From NCBI GenBank assembly GCA_963920575.1, contig OY986967.1:4724166-4788165 (forward strand): DNA of 64,000 bases. The letters are read 5' to 3'. Positions 22,340-34,900 of this stretch are shown here, one piece after another (position 1 is the stretch's first letter; every line of letters starts with the position of its first letter). Both the position numbers and the translations under genes were made by a program. Below the pieces are notes generated by a model. That model saw nothing but the letters and a program-made list of their open reading frames with translations, searched no databases and was not told the origin of the DNA. Source of the stretch: Narthecium ossifragum (taxonomy: Eukaryota; Streptophyta; Magnoliopsida; Dioscoreales; Nartheciaceae).

Positions 22340-24439
22340 GGAAAGGCTAGTGGGTATGTACCTGAGGACTACAGGTCTGATGACTTCAGTGTGAGAGGTT
22401 TTTCTGAGGAGGATGAAGATGGTGATAAGTATCCAATCTTCAGGGAAGAGTCTGATATGGAGGTTGAAAAGCCATTCAGTATTGATTTGAAGTTTGCCTC
22501 AGGGAATGTCTTGAAGGAGAGTATAAAAACTTATGCAGTGAAGAATGGATATGATATGAGAATAGTGAAGAACACAAAGAAGGCTATTACTGTCAAGTGT
22601 GAAGGGAGTAATAAAACCTGCCCTTGGAGGATGCACTCATCTTTGATGCAGAGGTCTGCCACCTTCCAGATAAAGACCATGGTTGACAACCACAGCTGTA
22701 GTAGGGTCCATAAGAATAGATATGCTACTGCATGTTGGCTGGCTAAGAATTACAAGGATGATGTGAGGATAAACCTTGAAATGGGTTCAGGCACTTTGAG
22801 GGAGAGAGTGAATAGGGATCTGGCAGTGCAGATTTCTAGGATGACTGCTTGGAGGGCTAAAGACAAGGCTTTGTGTATGGTACAGGGAAATTGGGCAGAG
22901 CAGTACACCCAGTTGAGAGACTATACCATGGAAATACTACGAAGCAATCCTGGAAGCACATGTAAAGTTGCAACAAACCTGGGAGCTGATGGAGGGTGTT
23001 ATTTCCACAGATTCTATATGTGTCTAAGTGCATGCAAGTCAGGTTTCATGACAGGATGTAGACCTGTGATAGGTCTTGATGGCTGTCATTTAAAGACACC
23101 ATATGGGGGGCAGATGTTGGTGGCAGTTGGGAGAGATGTAGATAATGGGATGTACCCAATTGCATACGCTGCTGTTGAGATTGAGAACAGAGAAGCATGG
23201 ATCTGATTCCTAGAACTACTTGCTAATGACATTGGCTATGTATATGGCTAGCATTGGACAATAATAACTGATCAACTGAAGGTATGTGTTGTAGCAGTTT
23301 TGACTTACTTCATTGTGCACACAATAGTTGTAGCATATATACTAGTGTTATATTCTTATGTAGGGACTAATCCCAGCTATTGAGGCTACCATGCCTGGGG
23401 TGGAGCATAAATTTTGTGCCAGACACATTTTCCAGAACTTCAGAAAGAGGCATAGATAAGTTAAATTGGGGAAGCTTCTTTGGAGGGCTTCATATGCAAC
23501 CACTGAGGAGGCTTTTGAGAGGGTAATGCATGTTGTGAGAGCAGATGATGAAGATGCATTCATTTATCTTAGCAACATGGAGCCTAAGTATTGGTCCAGG
23601 CATGCCTTCAGAACTTTTCCCAAGTGTGACATTGTGACAAACAATCACACTGAGGCATTCAATAAATTCATATCGACTGCTAGGGAGAAACCAATCATAG
23701 CCATGTTTGAGGAGATAAGGAAGCTCCTAATTGACATAATGAGGGAGAGAAGGGAGCTGGCCAAAAATCTTGTAGGCCAAGTTGGTCAAAATGTGAAGAA
23801 GAAAAAGCTGGATATGTTGTCAAGACTGACAAGGGACTACATAGTATCATGGGTTGGAGATATGGAGTATGAGGTCAGATCCCCATATGACCAGTTTGCT
23901 GTGAACCTGGCAACACACCAATGCAGTTGCAGACTATGGGTGATCAGTGGCCTCCCTTGCCAACATGCAATTGGATGCATCAACAAGGAAAGCCATAACG
24001 TTGAGGACTATGTGAATGCCTGGTATAAGAAAGAGAGGTTCCAGCAGTGTTATTTATCTTTCATTCATCCAGTCAATGGTCAACTACTATGGCCCAAGGT
24101 AGCTGGAGAGCCCATACTGCCACCTCCATATAAGAGGCAGCCTGGGAGGCCAAAGAAGCTCAGGATAAGGTCACCTGAAGAGGAAAGACACCCATCCAAG
24201 CTGAGGAGAAGGAACACCTCAGTGAGGTGCACAAGGTGCTGGGAATGGGGTCACAACAAGAGATCCTGCAAGAAGCCTCCACAACCAAAGCCAGCTGATG
24301 GTGCAGGTCCTAACAGTGTAGCTATGGAGAGCAACACCACAGTTGGAGGCTCTGGAACAACAGAGGATGGTCCAAGCATGGGTGATGGCAGAAGTGGCAG
24401 AGGGGGTAGAAGAGAGAGGAGGAAGCCAAAGTCAGCAGA

Positions 24440-24971
24440 GGCTCAGCCAGTTAGAGGAGGAAGAACCAATTGGATTGCCCCAAGAGTGACTCGTGCCAAT
24501 ACTCATAGTGTAAGCTCCCAAGAAGTTTATATTGCATGCCTTGTTACATGTGTAATTTGGATGTGTTTGTAATTTGAAAACTAATGCGTAGTGCATGTTA
24601 TGATATGTAGGTCATGTCAGAGGCTCAGCCAAGGCAGCTCTTCGGCTCCCAATCAAGTCAAGTAGGAGGCAGTCAACTGTGAGGCTTACAGCCTAGGCCA
24701 TCAAAGGCTCAGCCAGTTAGAGGAGGAAGAACCAATTGGATTCCACCAAGAGTGACTCGTGCCAATACTCGCAGTGTAAGCTCCTAAGCAGTTTATATTG
24801 CGTGCCTTTTTACATGTGTAATTTGGATGTGTTTGTAATTTGGAAACTAATGCTAATTGCATGTTGTAATATGTAGGTCATGTCAGAGGCTCAGCCGAGC
24901 CAGCTCTTTGGCTCCCAATCAAGTCAAGGAGGAGGCAGCCAACTGTCAGGCTCAGTTCCACCTCATGTTGT
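24440..24971 (+). repeat. 266-bp tandem duplication of transposase 3' exon region
   Basis: 24440-24705 and 24706-24971 are near-identical copies at a constant offset of 266 bp. They hold the GGCTCAGCCAGTTAGAGGAG segment, a splice donor (GTGTAAGCTCC), an intron and the acceptor ATGTAG|GTCATGTCAGAGG. The first copy's terminal exon ends early at a TGA; the second continues to the family-like end. Confidence 0.85.
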
Positions 24972-25492
24972 GTCAAACTTGCCTGACAAAGTTTTATGGA
25001 TGATGGGGAGGCCAAGCTACCAGCAAGGACAGCAGGGGAACAACAGTGGTGTGGGTGGGCAAAGATGAATGTGTTTGTAATTGAACAATGTCTGTGACTG
25101 GATGGATGTCTTGAATGTGTTTGGATGTCTTGAATGGATGGATGAATGTGTTTGTATCATGAATGTCAAGAATACACCTCTGTTGTTGACAGTCTGTTTG
25201 TTCTGAATGAAAGTATTCATTTGCTGAATGAATGTATTCAAAACAGCAATTACAGCAAAACAGCAATTACATTAGTTGTAGTCTGTTTGTTCTGAATAGT
25301 ATGCTCAAGTCTTCACAACAGCAATACCAATTGCATTCAAAACAGCAATTACATTCCAGCAATACAATAGTGTGCTCAAGTCTTTACAACAACAATACCA
25401 ATTGCATTCAAAACATTGCAAGCATTCGAAACATGGATTAATTACATACCACCCCATTTGAGAAACCAACAGAAAACAACAATTGCAATTGC

Positions 25493-26029
25493 TCATGACA
25501 TCAATAATGTGAGCAGATATGTGTTGGATTTGTCCTTTAATTGTTGCTTTTGCAGCTCTAGCATAGCTGTCATCTCATCTTTCTCAACAATTGCTTTCTT
25601 CAATGTTTGGATCTCAGCTTGCATCTCATTAATGGATTGCTGCATCTTAGTTTGCACATCGGTATAGGATTTCTGCATCTCAGATTGCATCTCAACAATT
25701 GATTTCTGTTCTCTTGCTTGGAAGACCTCTATTTCCCTCTCCATCCGAGATGTGTTTTGCAATAGGCCATTGATCACAGTCTTGGCACGTTCACAGATGT
25801 CTTGATCATACCATTCCCAGAAGTTGCAGCCACCATATTCCTGTAAGGTTTGAAAACAGAGAAGAGGATGAATCCATAGAACATTAACATTTTATTCACT
25901 AGTATCCATGAATCTTACCTGGCGGGTTGCGCAACGGAGGAACCTTCTACCTGGGTTCGTCGATGTCTAGGAAGTCAATAGCCTCAGCCTCTTACCACAA
26001 TAGCAGTAGGAGCCCCCCTGTCTCTTCAT
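25493..26029 (-). pseudogene. GRF zinc-finger plus coiled-coil gene of the MULE
   Basis: Two exons on the minus strand, 26029-25919 and 25840-25493, with GT donor (25918-25917) and AG acceptor, phase 0. The first exon starts MKRQGGSYCYCGKRL, has an in-frame TAG, then TNPGRRFLRCATRQ. The second continues EYGGCNFWEWYDQDIC. Together they give the C-x-C...NPGRxFxxC...CxFxEWxD layout of the GRF zinc finger (zf-GRF), a nucleic-acid-binding fold. From residue about 60 on there is a heptad-rich coiled coil (MQSEMQKSYTDVQTKMQQS). It is convergent with the transposase and inside the element ends, like the second genes of some Mutator elements. Role unknown. Ruined by one nonsense codon. Confidence 0.7.
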
Positions 26030-26490
26030 CGTGGATAAGCTAGATGCAGCACTGATATGTGGGCTCATGCTCGATATTGAGTTCTTGGACATAATGTCGT
26101 CGCCAGAAAGCTACAAGGTACAGCTTCGAAGGACTGAATCAAGTAGCAACAAAGAACTGAATGTTGGACCTGTCCAGTTGAAGCTTGAAGCTTGAAGATG
26201 ATGAAATCGGTAACAATAGACACCAATTTGGGTACTAAACCATACCTTGGTACTCGGCTTCTCGCCGGCCGGTGATAAATCCGGGGGAGATCGGTGTATT
26301 TTAGTCCGGTCGGTCCGGTCGTTCCATTCGCATGAAACCCTAGCCCCCTTCTTTGTTGTTAGTTGAGGAGGAGGAGGGAAAACCCAGTAAAACGCCTTTG
26401 TGACGCGTGAACCGACCAATACCGCTCACGTGATATCACGTGAGTGGAATACCGTTAACTGCTGAGAACGGCAGCTGACGGTAGGTACTC

Positions 26491-26597
26491 ATGTGGTACA
26501 TTACGATACTTGAGGTACCAAATTTATAATTATCACAAGTTAAGTTACCAAATTTGTAATTACCATATTTTACAGGTACCAAATATGAAATTTAGCC
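26491..26597 (-). repeat. MULE right terminal inverted repeat
   Basis: Reverse complement of the left end, terminating AAATTTAGCC at 26597, followed by TAAATTCTA. Confidence 0.88.
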
Positions 26598-26606
26598 TAA
26601 ATTCTA

Positions 26607-27253
26607 TTTTGTGATTTTTCTTCATGCCATAGTTAGTTGTGTTAGTTGTGTATGCATACGCTGTAGCGCAAGTCAAGAAAGCCATGGAGGTAGGTACTTT
26701 TTGGTACTTTATTGCTCTACAGGATTGATTTGATGTTTTCCTACTTAAGTAAACATGAGTTTCATTTTCAAAATAGTGGAAAAACTTTTGCATGCTACGA
26801 GATACTTGGGAGGAGAAAATTTTGTATTTTGGGGTGGCCGAGAGGGATACCAGACTCTTTTGAACACAGATATGCAAAGGGAACAGCATGCCCCATGGAG
26901 ATCATGTACAGGGTCGAGGAGTCATTTTGTACTTTGCCTCTTGTCTTATGTATGATATAGTATGTATATGTTTGAAATGGGAAAATTTTGTATATTACAA
27001 TCTCGTGACCAAATTATGTAATTTGATGTCTACAATCCTATATACATGAAACATGCGAATGAAATGAATGAATGAATGAATGAATGATGTGGCCGAAAGT
27101 GTTCCCCAGATATTTATAAATGTTGTAAATTATGTATTATTAGTGATTGGTAGGTTGTAAATGTGAAATCACGTGCCCGTGTTCAAGGTTCATGCCGAAA
27201 TTTTGAGTGATTTTTGGCATAATTTCGATTTAAATTGGGGCGGGGGTGTGACA
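26607..27253 (+). other. MULE flank ending in an LTR-like terminus
   Basis: This continues the sequence interrupted by the MULE. A (GAAT)n-type microsatellite lies near 27057-27087. The stretch ends TTGGGGCGGGGGTGTGACA (27235-27253), which matches the way chromovirus LTRs end in plus orientation (compare the complement of TGTCACACCCC at 61762). No primer site follows. It may be the end of an old solo LTR, but I cannot find its start. Confidence 0.35.
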
Positions 27254-30200
27254 GACCAGTTCCTTACAGATTAAAGGAAATCATTTTTTAATCCACATCA
27301 AAAATATAAATTGCTATGTTATTAAAAAGATTTTGACTGCATACAAGATTAAAGGAAAGCATTTTTTAATTTCATTTTTCAAATTAAGATGAATTGATAT
27401 CATAATCGATATGGAATCTTATTAAAAAAACCATGAAGTGGTAATGTATTTTATGTGGATTAAGAAAACCTTTGTTCTTAAAGTGGGGTTCAGATATCCC
27501 CGTACAATTATTTCCTTGGAATTCCCACTGCAATACCCAATTTCCCGCCCTTCATTATAATCCAACCGTGCTGATGAAGCTGAGATGGGGTATGTTAGTA
27601 TGCCACGTTAGTATGTCATACATTCGTATGCATCGGATAGCCTTGCCATCCATCAGAAGCCATGTCAATGACAACATGGAGAGAAATATTGTCAGTGGTC
27701 CCCATATGCAAAAAAAAACCAATGGGGCTCCTTACGTGCCACAAGTTAGTACCAGGGGTGCATTAGAAGGCAAATACTAACTTTGGATCAAATAGGCCAT
27801 TTACACAAAAACCCGTTGGCAAAAAAAAATGTTAGCAGAGTCCACTGTCCCAAACTCTATATAAGGCTTTGTATAGAGTTAAGAGCATGGGTCCATTTTG
27901 GGAAAAAAAATTTCACAATATAAGTGTGCTTCATAGTCTTGCGCCTACAGCTATCTCATTTCTGCTTCATAGTCTTGCGCCCATAGCTATCTCACCTCTT
28001 TCAAAACTAGCAGAGATGTTGGGAGAGTCCACTGTCCCAAACTGCCATTAGGATAGATCCACTCGAACGCCCATAATGTCAGAGGTTTAAGTTGGAGTAA
28101 GTGGAGGTGGGGGGAGAGGAGGCCCTAGGGGTGACGACCTCGCCGATCCTGCACCGAGAAGGTGCCATTTTCCAGCGACGGAGAAGATCCATCGACGCCT
28201 TGAGCTGGGCGAAAGGCTAGATCCAGTCGATCGGCCATTATTTCAGAGGTGGCGGTGGAGGAAGCGGAGGTGGGAGGGAGAGGAGGCCTTGGGGGTGAGG
28301 ACCTCGCCGATCCTGCATCGAGAAGGTGGTCGTTTTCCAGCGACGGAGAAGAAGCAACTTGCTCGAGGACGTAATGCGCCGCTGGTCTTGATTGACATGA
28401 AGATGTTCCCACGAAGGCTAGGGTTCTCTATGATGAAAATAAAACCAATAGAGGTGATGATGAGGGAGGTAATGAGTGAGACGAGCCGACTTGAATTGAT
28501 GGGTTGGCGAATTTTTCGACCGAGCAACTCGGCGTCAGAAAACTCTCAACATCCGTGGTATGTTCTTGTTGGTTTTCACTTTGAAATCATGACTTTAAAT
28601 CGCATAACTGTGTTTAAAGATGGTAGCATTTGGATGGGTTTTGCAGCTGAGATGAGTGATATAGGTCGGCAAGGAGAAGCTCGGCTCAGATCGGTCGTCA
28701 TGCAAGTTAACGGTCTTCTTCAGCATGGTGAGTCGAAAAACAACCTTTGATTATTAAATTGCCTACCAGTCTTTATAAATAGCGTTGCTGAAATAAAACG
28801 TATATCTAATTTATTCTTTGACCTGAGCATACATATATTCTCACACATATCCATGTCTAACAGTGAAGAAAGTCACGACACATTATGGTTGCTGATGCAG
28901 AAGCTCGTTTGGACATTGCCATTACATTGGCGCTCTGATGTTAAATTTCATCGCAATGAAGGATGGATCCGTCGGTGGTTCAAATGACTTCAGTGATAAT
29001 AAAGCTACGAGATACGTGCTCCATATGTTGTCAATGAATTGATAATAAAAAGGGGTTTTCACAACTAATTTGCTTACTAAACAATTGATGTCCATATTAT
29101 AAAAGGAATCAATAGCAATATTCAGTATCATGAACCCATAAAGCCAAACAAGTAATTGACAGCTAGAATCTTAATATAGGGTCGGGATGAAGGTGCATCG
29201 ATGTCCATATTATACCTCATAAACACAATATCTTTGACAGCGGCTTCTTCTTTGCTTGTTTTGTACCATGTCACCAGTCGTCTCATTCTTAGCTCCTTCA
29301 TAATTTCCTTAACATTATGCCCGACATATGAGGGACCTAATGAATGAGATGACTAGTGATACATAGGCACATTTGAAAACAGCCTCTGAAAAACATAGCT
29401 TGTAGCTCAACTGAGGCAAGGGATTTAATGTGTTAGAACTCTTTATATAAGCATCGGATGGATCTAGCCTCTTGTATCATGTGTGACCAGTCAAGCCGCG
29501 TGCTACTCGTCATTTTTTTAATCACCAGTGAAGTGAAGTCATGGGATGAGATTTTAACCAGTAAAGCGGAGTGCCACTCGTCATTCTTTTAATCACCAGT
29601 AAAGTGAAGTCATGGGAAGGGATTAAAGTGAAGTCACGGGATGGGATTTTAACAAGTAAAGCGGAGTGCCACTCTGTCATTTTTTTAATCACCAGTAAAG
29701 TGTGTCACAGGATGGGATTTTAGAAAACAAACAAAAGGAGAACAATCAAGTGTTACGTCTGTTAAGGGCGGGAGGTAATGATGGGAGTGGATGGGGCAGT
29801 AGTGATCACCAAGAATGAAATAATGACATGCATGTATGCATGCTTCACCCTATTTAAGCAGCAGAAGTCCAAACAAGTCAATTGAATTGGAGCATCTTGT
29901 GCTAAAACTACTATATGAGAGAATTGAATATCTCAAAAATTAAATTACCATTAATTGAGTTAAGACCACATTGACATTATTCAGAAACGTAAATATGAAA
30001 CCATAACATTTACAATAACTATTGTAAAAGGAAGAATGAATTAATTTCTTCTCAGATGCCATAAGAATTAAATAATGCCAATATTATGGTATTCAAAGTT
30101 GCGTATATAGATTAAAGATCATGAAGAGCATTTCACCTCTCAGAGAGCATGATGAGTATCTGCAGGGAAGCCTTATATATATACACACATACACCATATC

Positions 30201-31699
30201 CAAGTTTTTTCTCGCAATCATGCATCTGAAATAGTTGTAGAGCACAAACCCGCGTCACAAGCACGGATCTCAGAAATTTGTTGTGACTACTCACATGCAC
30301 GGATCTCAGAAATCACATGTATATACAGTAGTTGAACGGTTCTCCACTAACTATTGCATCTGAAATAGTTGCAGTAGCGATAAATCGCATCACAGCCACG
30401 GATCTCAGAAATGTGTTATGACCACTCACAGACACGGATCTCAGAAATCACATGTATACACAGTAGTTGTCCGGTTCTCCACTAACTGCTGCATCTGAAA
30501 TAGTTGCAGCAACACAAACCCGCATCATAGGCACGGATGTCAGAAATCTGTTGTGACCACTCACAGGCACGGATCTCAGAAATCACATATATACACAGTA
30601 GCTATCCGGTTCTCCACTAACTGCTGCATCTGAAATAGTTGCGGCAACATAGACTCGCATCACATGCATGGATGTCAGAAGTCACATGGCTTGTACAGTA
30701 ACTATCCGTCTTCAGCTATTTTCACCGGTTTCAACCAATGGGGTCTGTCAGTGACGCTCTTCTTATATTAGTACTTGGTATGCCACTCATATCCTCTCTT
30801 CTTCATGTTGTCTTGTTGGTTTCTCTTTTCCGATGTGAGTCACTTTCCTCTATTTGCGTTTTTGTTAGCCGGGAGAAATATTGTTGTTTTCGAGCTCGGG
30901 TTTGGTGAATTCTGTGGTGTGTGGTGGGGGGGGGGGGGGTTGCGGGTGCGTTCGGGGCAGCGATGTGGGGGGGGAGTACTAGTGGTTGCCGGTGTTTGAT
31001 ATAGACGCCGACTGCTTCTTGCGAGGGGGTTGGGGGGAGCTAACGAGTGAGACAACCACCACTGATTTAGTGGAATGGTAAATTTCCAGAGCTTAGTCTC
31101 GGCGCTGACTAATTTTCATTTGGGTTCTCGGTATGGTGTTATACCCTTCGTTGTGTCTTTAATTCATATAATATCCGTTTAGATCTGGTAAATTTCAACT
31201 GCGGCTATTGTGAATTGAAAGGATGGTAGTTGCTGAGGACGGGATGAGCTTGGTTCTAATCACTCTTTCACTGAACTCGGCGACCTTCCCACAGTCGGTG
31301 AGTGAAAGAACAGTCGACTCCGTTTGAACAGTGTCAATTTTCTGCTTGTAAATCTTCACTTTTCTTATTCTCAATTAAGCACTTGAGGTTTTTTGGCAGT
31401 CAATCCATTTAAGGCATGGTTGATGATGTTGGGAAAATGTGCTCGTGTAGGAATTATGACCTCATCCGGCCTCCTAAGGTACATATTGCCTATCATCCCT
31501 ACTGTTTTCGTCAATACCATTATGGACCTTCAAGATTCATAGCTTACGTAATGCGGTCTATAATTCACAGTATAATGCGCGGCAGTGTTAAGGATGGGAA
31601 TGAGTTGATGTCTCATCGGACAAGCACGTCCAACTAAGGATGTCAATCAACATGTATATAATATGAAGTATATACTAATTTTGGAGTTTGACGGCAGGT
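27254..31699. other. Gene-poor intergenic stretch with local duplications
   Basis: No convincing gene. Seen: a 38-bp near-tandem repeat around 27925-27997 (CATAGTCTTGCGCC); a near-tandem duplication 28098-28190 / 28264-28352 (CCTCGCCGATCCTGCA); dispersed copies of AATCACCAGTRAAGTGAAGTC at 29516-29720; a GA-rich then G12-run GC-rich patch at about 30925-30990. A 153-codon open frame at 28289-28750 overlaps the duplication, has no motif I recognise and is probably fortuitous. Confidence 0.5.
30221..30715. repeat. 135-bp tandem repeat, about 3.7 copies
   Basis: TGCATCTGAAATAGTTG recurs at 30221, 30355, 30490 and 30625 (spacing 134, 135, 135). Each unit also holds CACGGATCTCAGAAAT twice and CGGTTCTCCACTAACT. 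No coding potential. Confidence 0.88.
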
Positions 31700-31964
31700 C
31701 TTGACAGCATACTATAACTTTTAGATTATACCATATAGGATGCCACATGGGATCGGTGTAACACACCGGCTGAGTAGGCCGGTGTGAATATCACGGTTCA
31801 TTAGAACCCACCATATCGGATGCGGGTAGACTTATTTAACGGGCCCCATTCGGCCCAACAATACCCACCATCTCCAAGTTGGAGTAGAACCCAACGAGAA
31901 GCCACCGCTCCTTTATTGAGAGGCCGTTTTCAATTACTCTTAAAGCGCTCTCTCTATCTCTCCC
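31700..31964 (+). promoter_or_regulatory. RPT5 promoter and 5' UTR
   Basis: Contains a 9-bp perfect hairpin CACACCGGC-TGAGTAG-GCCGGTGTG (31762-31786). A GGGCCCC...CGGCCCAAC element (about 31841-31860) of the TCP/site II type lies about 100-125 bp before the ATG. The block 31807-31893 resembles 1978-2062 upstream of VPS15. A pyrimidine-rich CTCTCTCTATCTCTCCC immediately before the ATG is a typical plant 5' UTR feature. Confidence 0.55.
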
Positions 31965-34900
31965 ATGGCGTCCGCTTCGATGATGGTGGACGATCCCAAC
32001 TTCGAGGATGACCAACTCGCGTCCATGACGACCGACGACATAGTCCGCGCCTCCCGCCTCCTCGACAACGAGATCCGCATTCTCAAGGCATGTTTAACCC
32101 TAACCCTAACCCGGATCTTTGCTTTAGGGTTTCTGTTTTGGGGGTTTTGTAGTCAAGGAGATGTTGTGATGTTATTGTGGATCTGGGATGGATGTAGGAT
32201 GAGTTGCAGAGGAATAATCTGGAGCTGGAATCGTACAAGGAGAAGATTAAGGAGAACCAGGAGAAGATTAAACTTAACAAGCAGCTGCCTTACCTCGTCG
32301 GCAACATCGTTGAGGTATTTAGTTTTCTTCCTGTTAATTGGTTTCTATTTGTGGTTATTTTAAGCCTTTGCGATGCGATTTGCGTTGAAGAAGAGCTCTA
32401 TGAGAATATACCGAAAGGGGGGCTGATTTTATTGTTTATGATGAACTTAATTGCATAGGATTAGGCTATTTGTAAAGATGGCTCTCTCGCATATCTGAGT
32501 CGTGCCAATATGGGATCTTTTGGGCCCTTCGATGTCTGACCTATGAACTTTGTAGCTTGGATGGACATACGTACTTGTTTGATCGGGTCTCTGACTGTTT
32601 TGTTGTTTTCCAAGGCGTTTGGTTTATTGGCAAAGTAGATTCAGTGAAGAGTTGGTATTTCCTATGAGTTGGGGCTGGCTAGTTTTATGTTTGTTTTCTT
32701 CACTTGTTTGCTATTTATGGAATATTAATATTTCCGCTGCAGTTGTTTATAATTTAACAGTCCTACGAGTTCAAGGTATTCCTCTTATATTCCAAGGCAA
32801 GTACTCCAGCACTGTAGAAATACATGCACCTTTGTGCATGTTATCATGGATAAATTTATTGACGTTGATAATAAGTCTTTTTACTCTCATAAGCACAATA
32901 GGGATATGAGAACCAAAAACAGACTAATTTGAGCTCTGGCAAAGCAATTAAAGTTATCGATTGCTTTATTTTGCCTGTTATAGGTGGTTTCTGAAAACAG
33001 AAATTCAATATTTACGGGCAATATACCAGCTGACAACCTAAGCACCTTGACCTCTTTAAGATCACATCTATGGAATATCTGGAGAGAGATATATTCCATA
33101 TACTGCTTTAGATGACAAGAAATGCATTCTTTTTGGTGCTAGAATCTGAGGGTATCACCACGGGTCATATCACCTCTAATAGAGTACCAATGTCTTCACC
33201 TTTTACAGACCTGAAAATTGATCTACACAGTTATTCACAAAGAAGATGTCAAGATCATATGAGACATTTAATAATATTTATTCTTTAACACGGAAGCAAG
33301 ATGAAATATTACTGATGGCAAACGAGGTCTCTGGAACAACTCCTTTACATGGGCCACAACAGTGGCAATACATAGTTCGAAGACCCTCTTGCTGATGTTG
33401 TTTGATTACTGTTCTTCATGTACTTAATGTTGTGCTTTTCTCGGATGGTATTGGGATTTATCTGATAAATTGAATCCGGAAACATGTTTGCTTGCTCTCT
33501 TAGATCATTGTGAGGTTGAAACTCACATTGATGATTGTTTGATATATGTCAGAGAAATAATATGAGCATTTGTTGCTTCATTTTCATGTGTACCTTGCCT
33601 CATATTCTTATGACTAGATGGACTTTTACAAGTTGATTTTTGTTCGTTCCCCAATTTCAAAAGTTAAAGAAAAGGGAGTAATATACAAAATTTGAATCTT
33701 CAACAAAAGTCCATTGTGAAAAACGATTCTATGACTATGGTTCTTCTGATTTCTCAAACATTACGTGAATTTCCTTGTGAAGCATAGACTATGATGATGT
33801 GAGTGGGATGCTAAACCCAGCCTTGAACGTTACTCTGTCCTCTAATTGTCAGGTTTTCCCCCATAATGTTCTGTTCAAAAGGATGTTCTTTCCTTTAAGT
33901 GGAAAGACAGCAATTTTTCTTTGTCTTGGCTGAAATGTCTGAAGTTGCCATATGAATGGCAATTATGCTACTTATGGTGTCTAACTCGTTTTGCACATGA
34001 CATTGGAGTCATGTAAACGTTATGTTTATTGATTGATTTCAACTAACTTATAATTTGGTTCAGATTCTTGAAATGAATCCTGAGGAGGAAGCTGAGGAAG
34101 ATGGCGCAAATATTGACTTAGATTCTCAAAGGAAGGGAAAATGTGTTGTTCTAAAGACTTCGACACGTCAGGTAAACCCTCTAATCATTATTGCCTTTAT
34201 ATTTATGAGTTTTTTTGAGTATGTTCAGTGCCTGCTGGTTTAGGATTCTTTTTCTGATCACTCAACAAAATTTAGATGCTTGATCTATTAATACTTTGAT
34301 GATCAAAGTTTAACAAGATCAAGTGAGTTTTGATAGGTTTTGCTTTAGATTCTCAACAATTTGAATTTCCCACTGTATTATATGGCTGCTTAGGCGGCTT
34401 TGATTTCGTATTAGAGGGCGTAAAATGGACTTCTATCCTTTTTTTGGGTCTTAACTTGGTTTTCTCTAGTCGGAGAAACAATCTAATTTATGCGTTTTCT
34501 CTGTAGTATACAATAATACTGTTCTGTTTATAAATCTGATTGCAGACCATCTTCCTTCCTGTTGTTGGTCTGGTGGATCCTGACAAGCTTAAGCCTGGAG
34601 ACTTGGTGGGCGTAAACAAGGATAGTTATTTGATATTAGATACACTTCCTTCAGAGTATGATTCACGAGTGAAGGCAATGGAGGTTGATGAGAAGCCAAC
34701 AGAAGATTATAATGATATTGGTGGTCTCGAGAAGCAGGTAATTTTATTTCTATTAGCTTTGATAGTTATTACATAATTCTAACTACTATCATGACAAAGT
34801 GTTTTTATGCCGATCCGGAAAACTACATTTTCTTTGCATTTTCTGTTGTTTTTGTTTTCATATTTTATTGCATAGCGTCATTCTAAAGGTGAGGCTTGCA

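Larger units (their letters stand above)
20916..25068 (+). pseudogene. MURA-type MULE transposase, five nonsense codons, MITE-split
   Basis: Reading frame from ATG 20916, colinear once the MITE (21923-22339 plus its 8-bp duplication) and an 82-bp intron (23282-23363, AAG|GT...TAG|G) are removed. Order: an N-terminal PB1-like domain of plant MULEs (20916-21220), an acidic linker with an imperfect internal repeat (VPWEEARRRT twice), a MuDR-type DNA-binding domain (22440-22700), the DDE core (GLDGCHLKTPYGG, IITDQLKG), a SWIM zinc finger (CSCRLWVISGLPCQHAIG) and a CCHC knuckle (CTRCWEWGHNKRSC). Stops: TAG 21048, TGA 21219, TGA 23204, TAG 23249, TAA 23457. The tail exon is joined through a GT donor at 24510 and is duplicated (24440-24971); the second copy reads on to a stop at 25066-25068. 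The enzyme would cut and insert the element at its inverted repeats. Confidence 0.88.
20030..26597 (+). mobile_element. Mutator-like element (MULE), 6.57 kb, autonomous-type but decayed
   Basis: Both ends start GGCTAAATTTCA and are inverted repeats for roughly 105 bp (20030-20135 and 26491-26597), rich in AATTACAAATTTGGTACC. A perfect 9-bp duplication TAAATTCTA lies at 20021-20029 and 26598-26606; nine bases is the Mutator hallmark. Inside are a MURA-type transposase (plus strand) and a convergent GRF-zinc-finger gene (minus strand). A hAT-type MITE sits in the transposase exon. Nonsense codons in both genes indicate it no longer moves itself, although the ends remain matched. Confidence 0.93.

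Noticed and set aside
28289..28750. A 153-codon protein gene
   Set aside because: No recognisable motif, overlaps a local duplication, no splice context; probably fortuitous.
32093..32112. Interstitial telomere
   Set aside because: Only three CCCTAA units inside an intron near the start of a housekeeping gene; telo-box-like is more likely.
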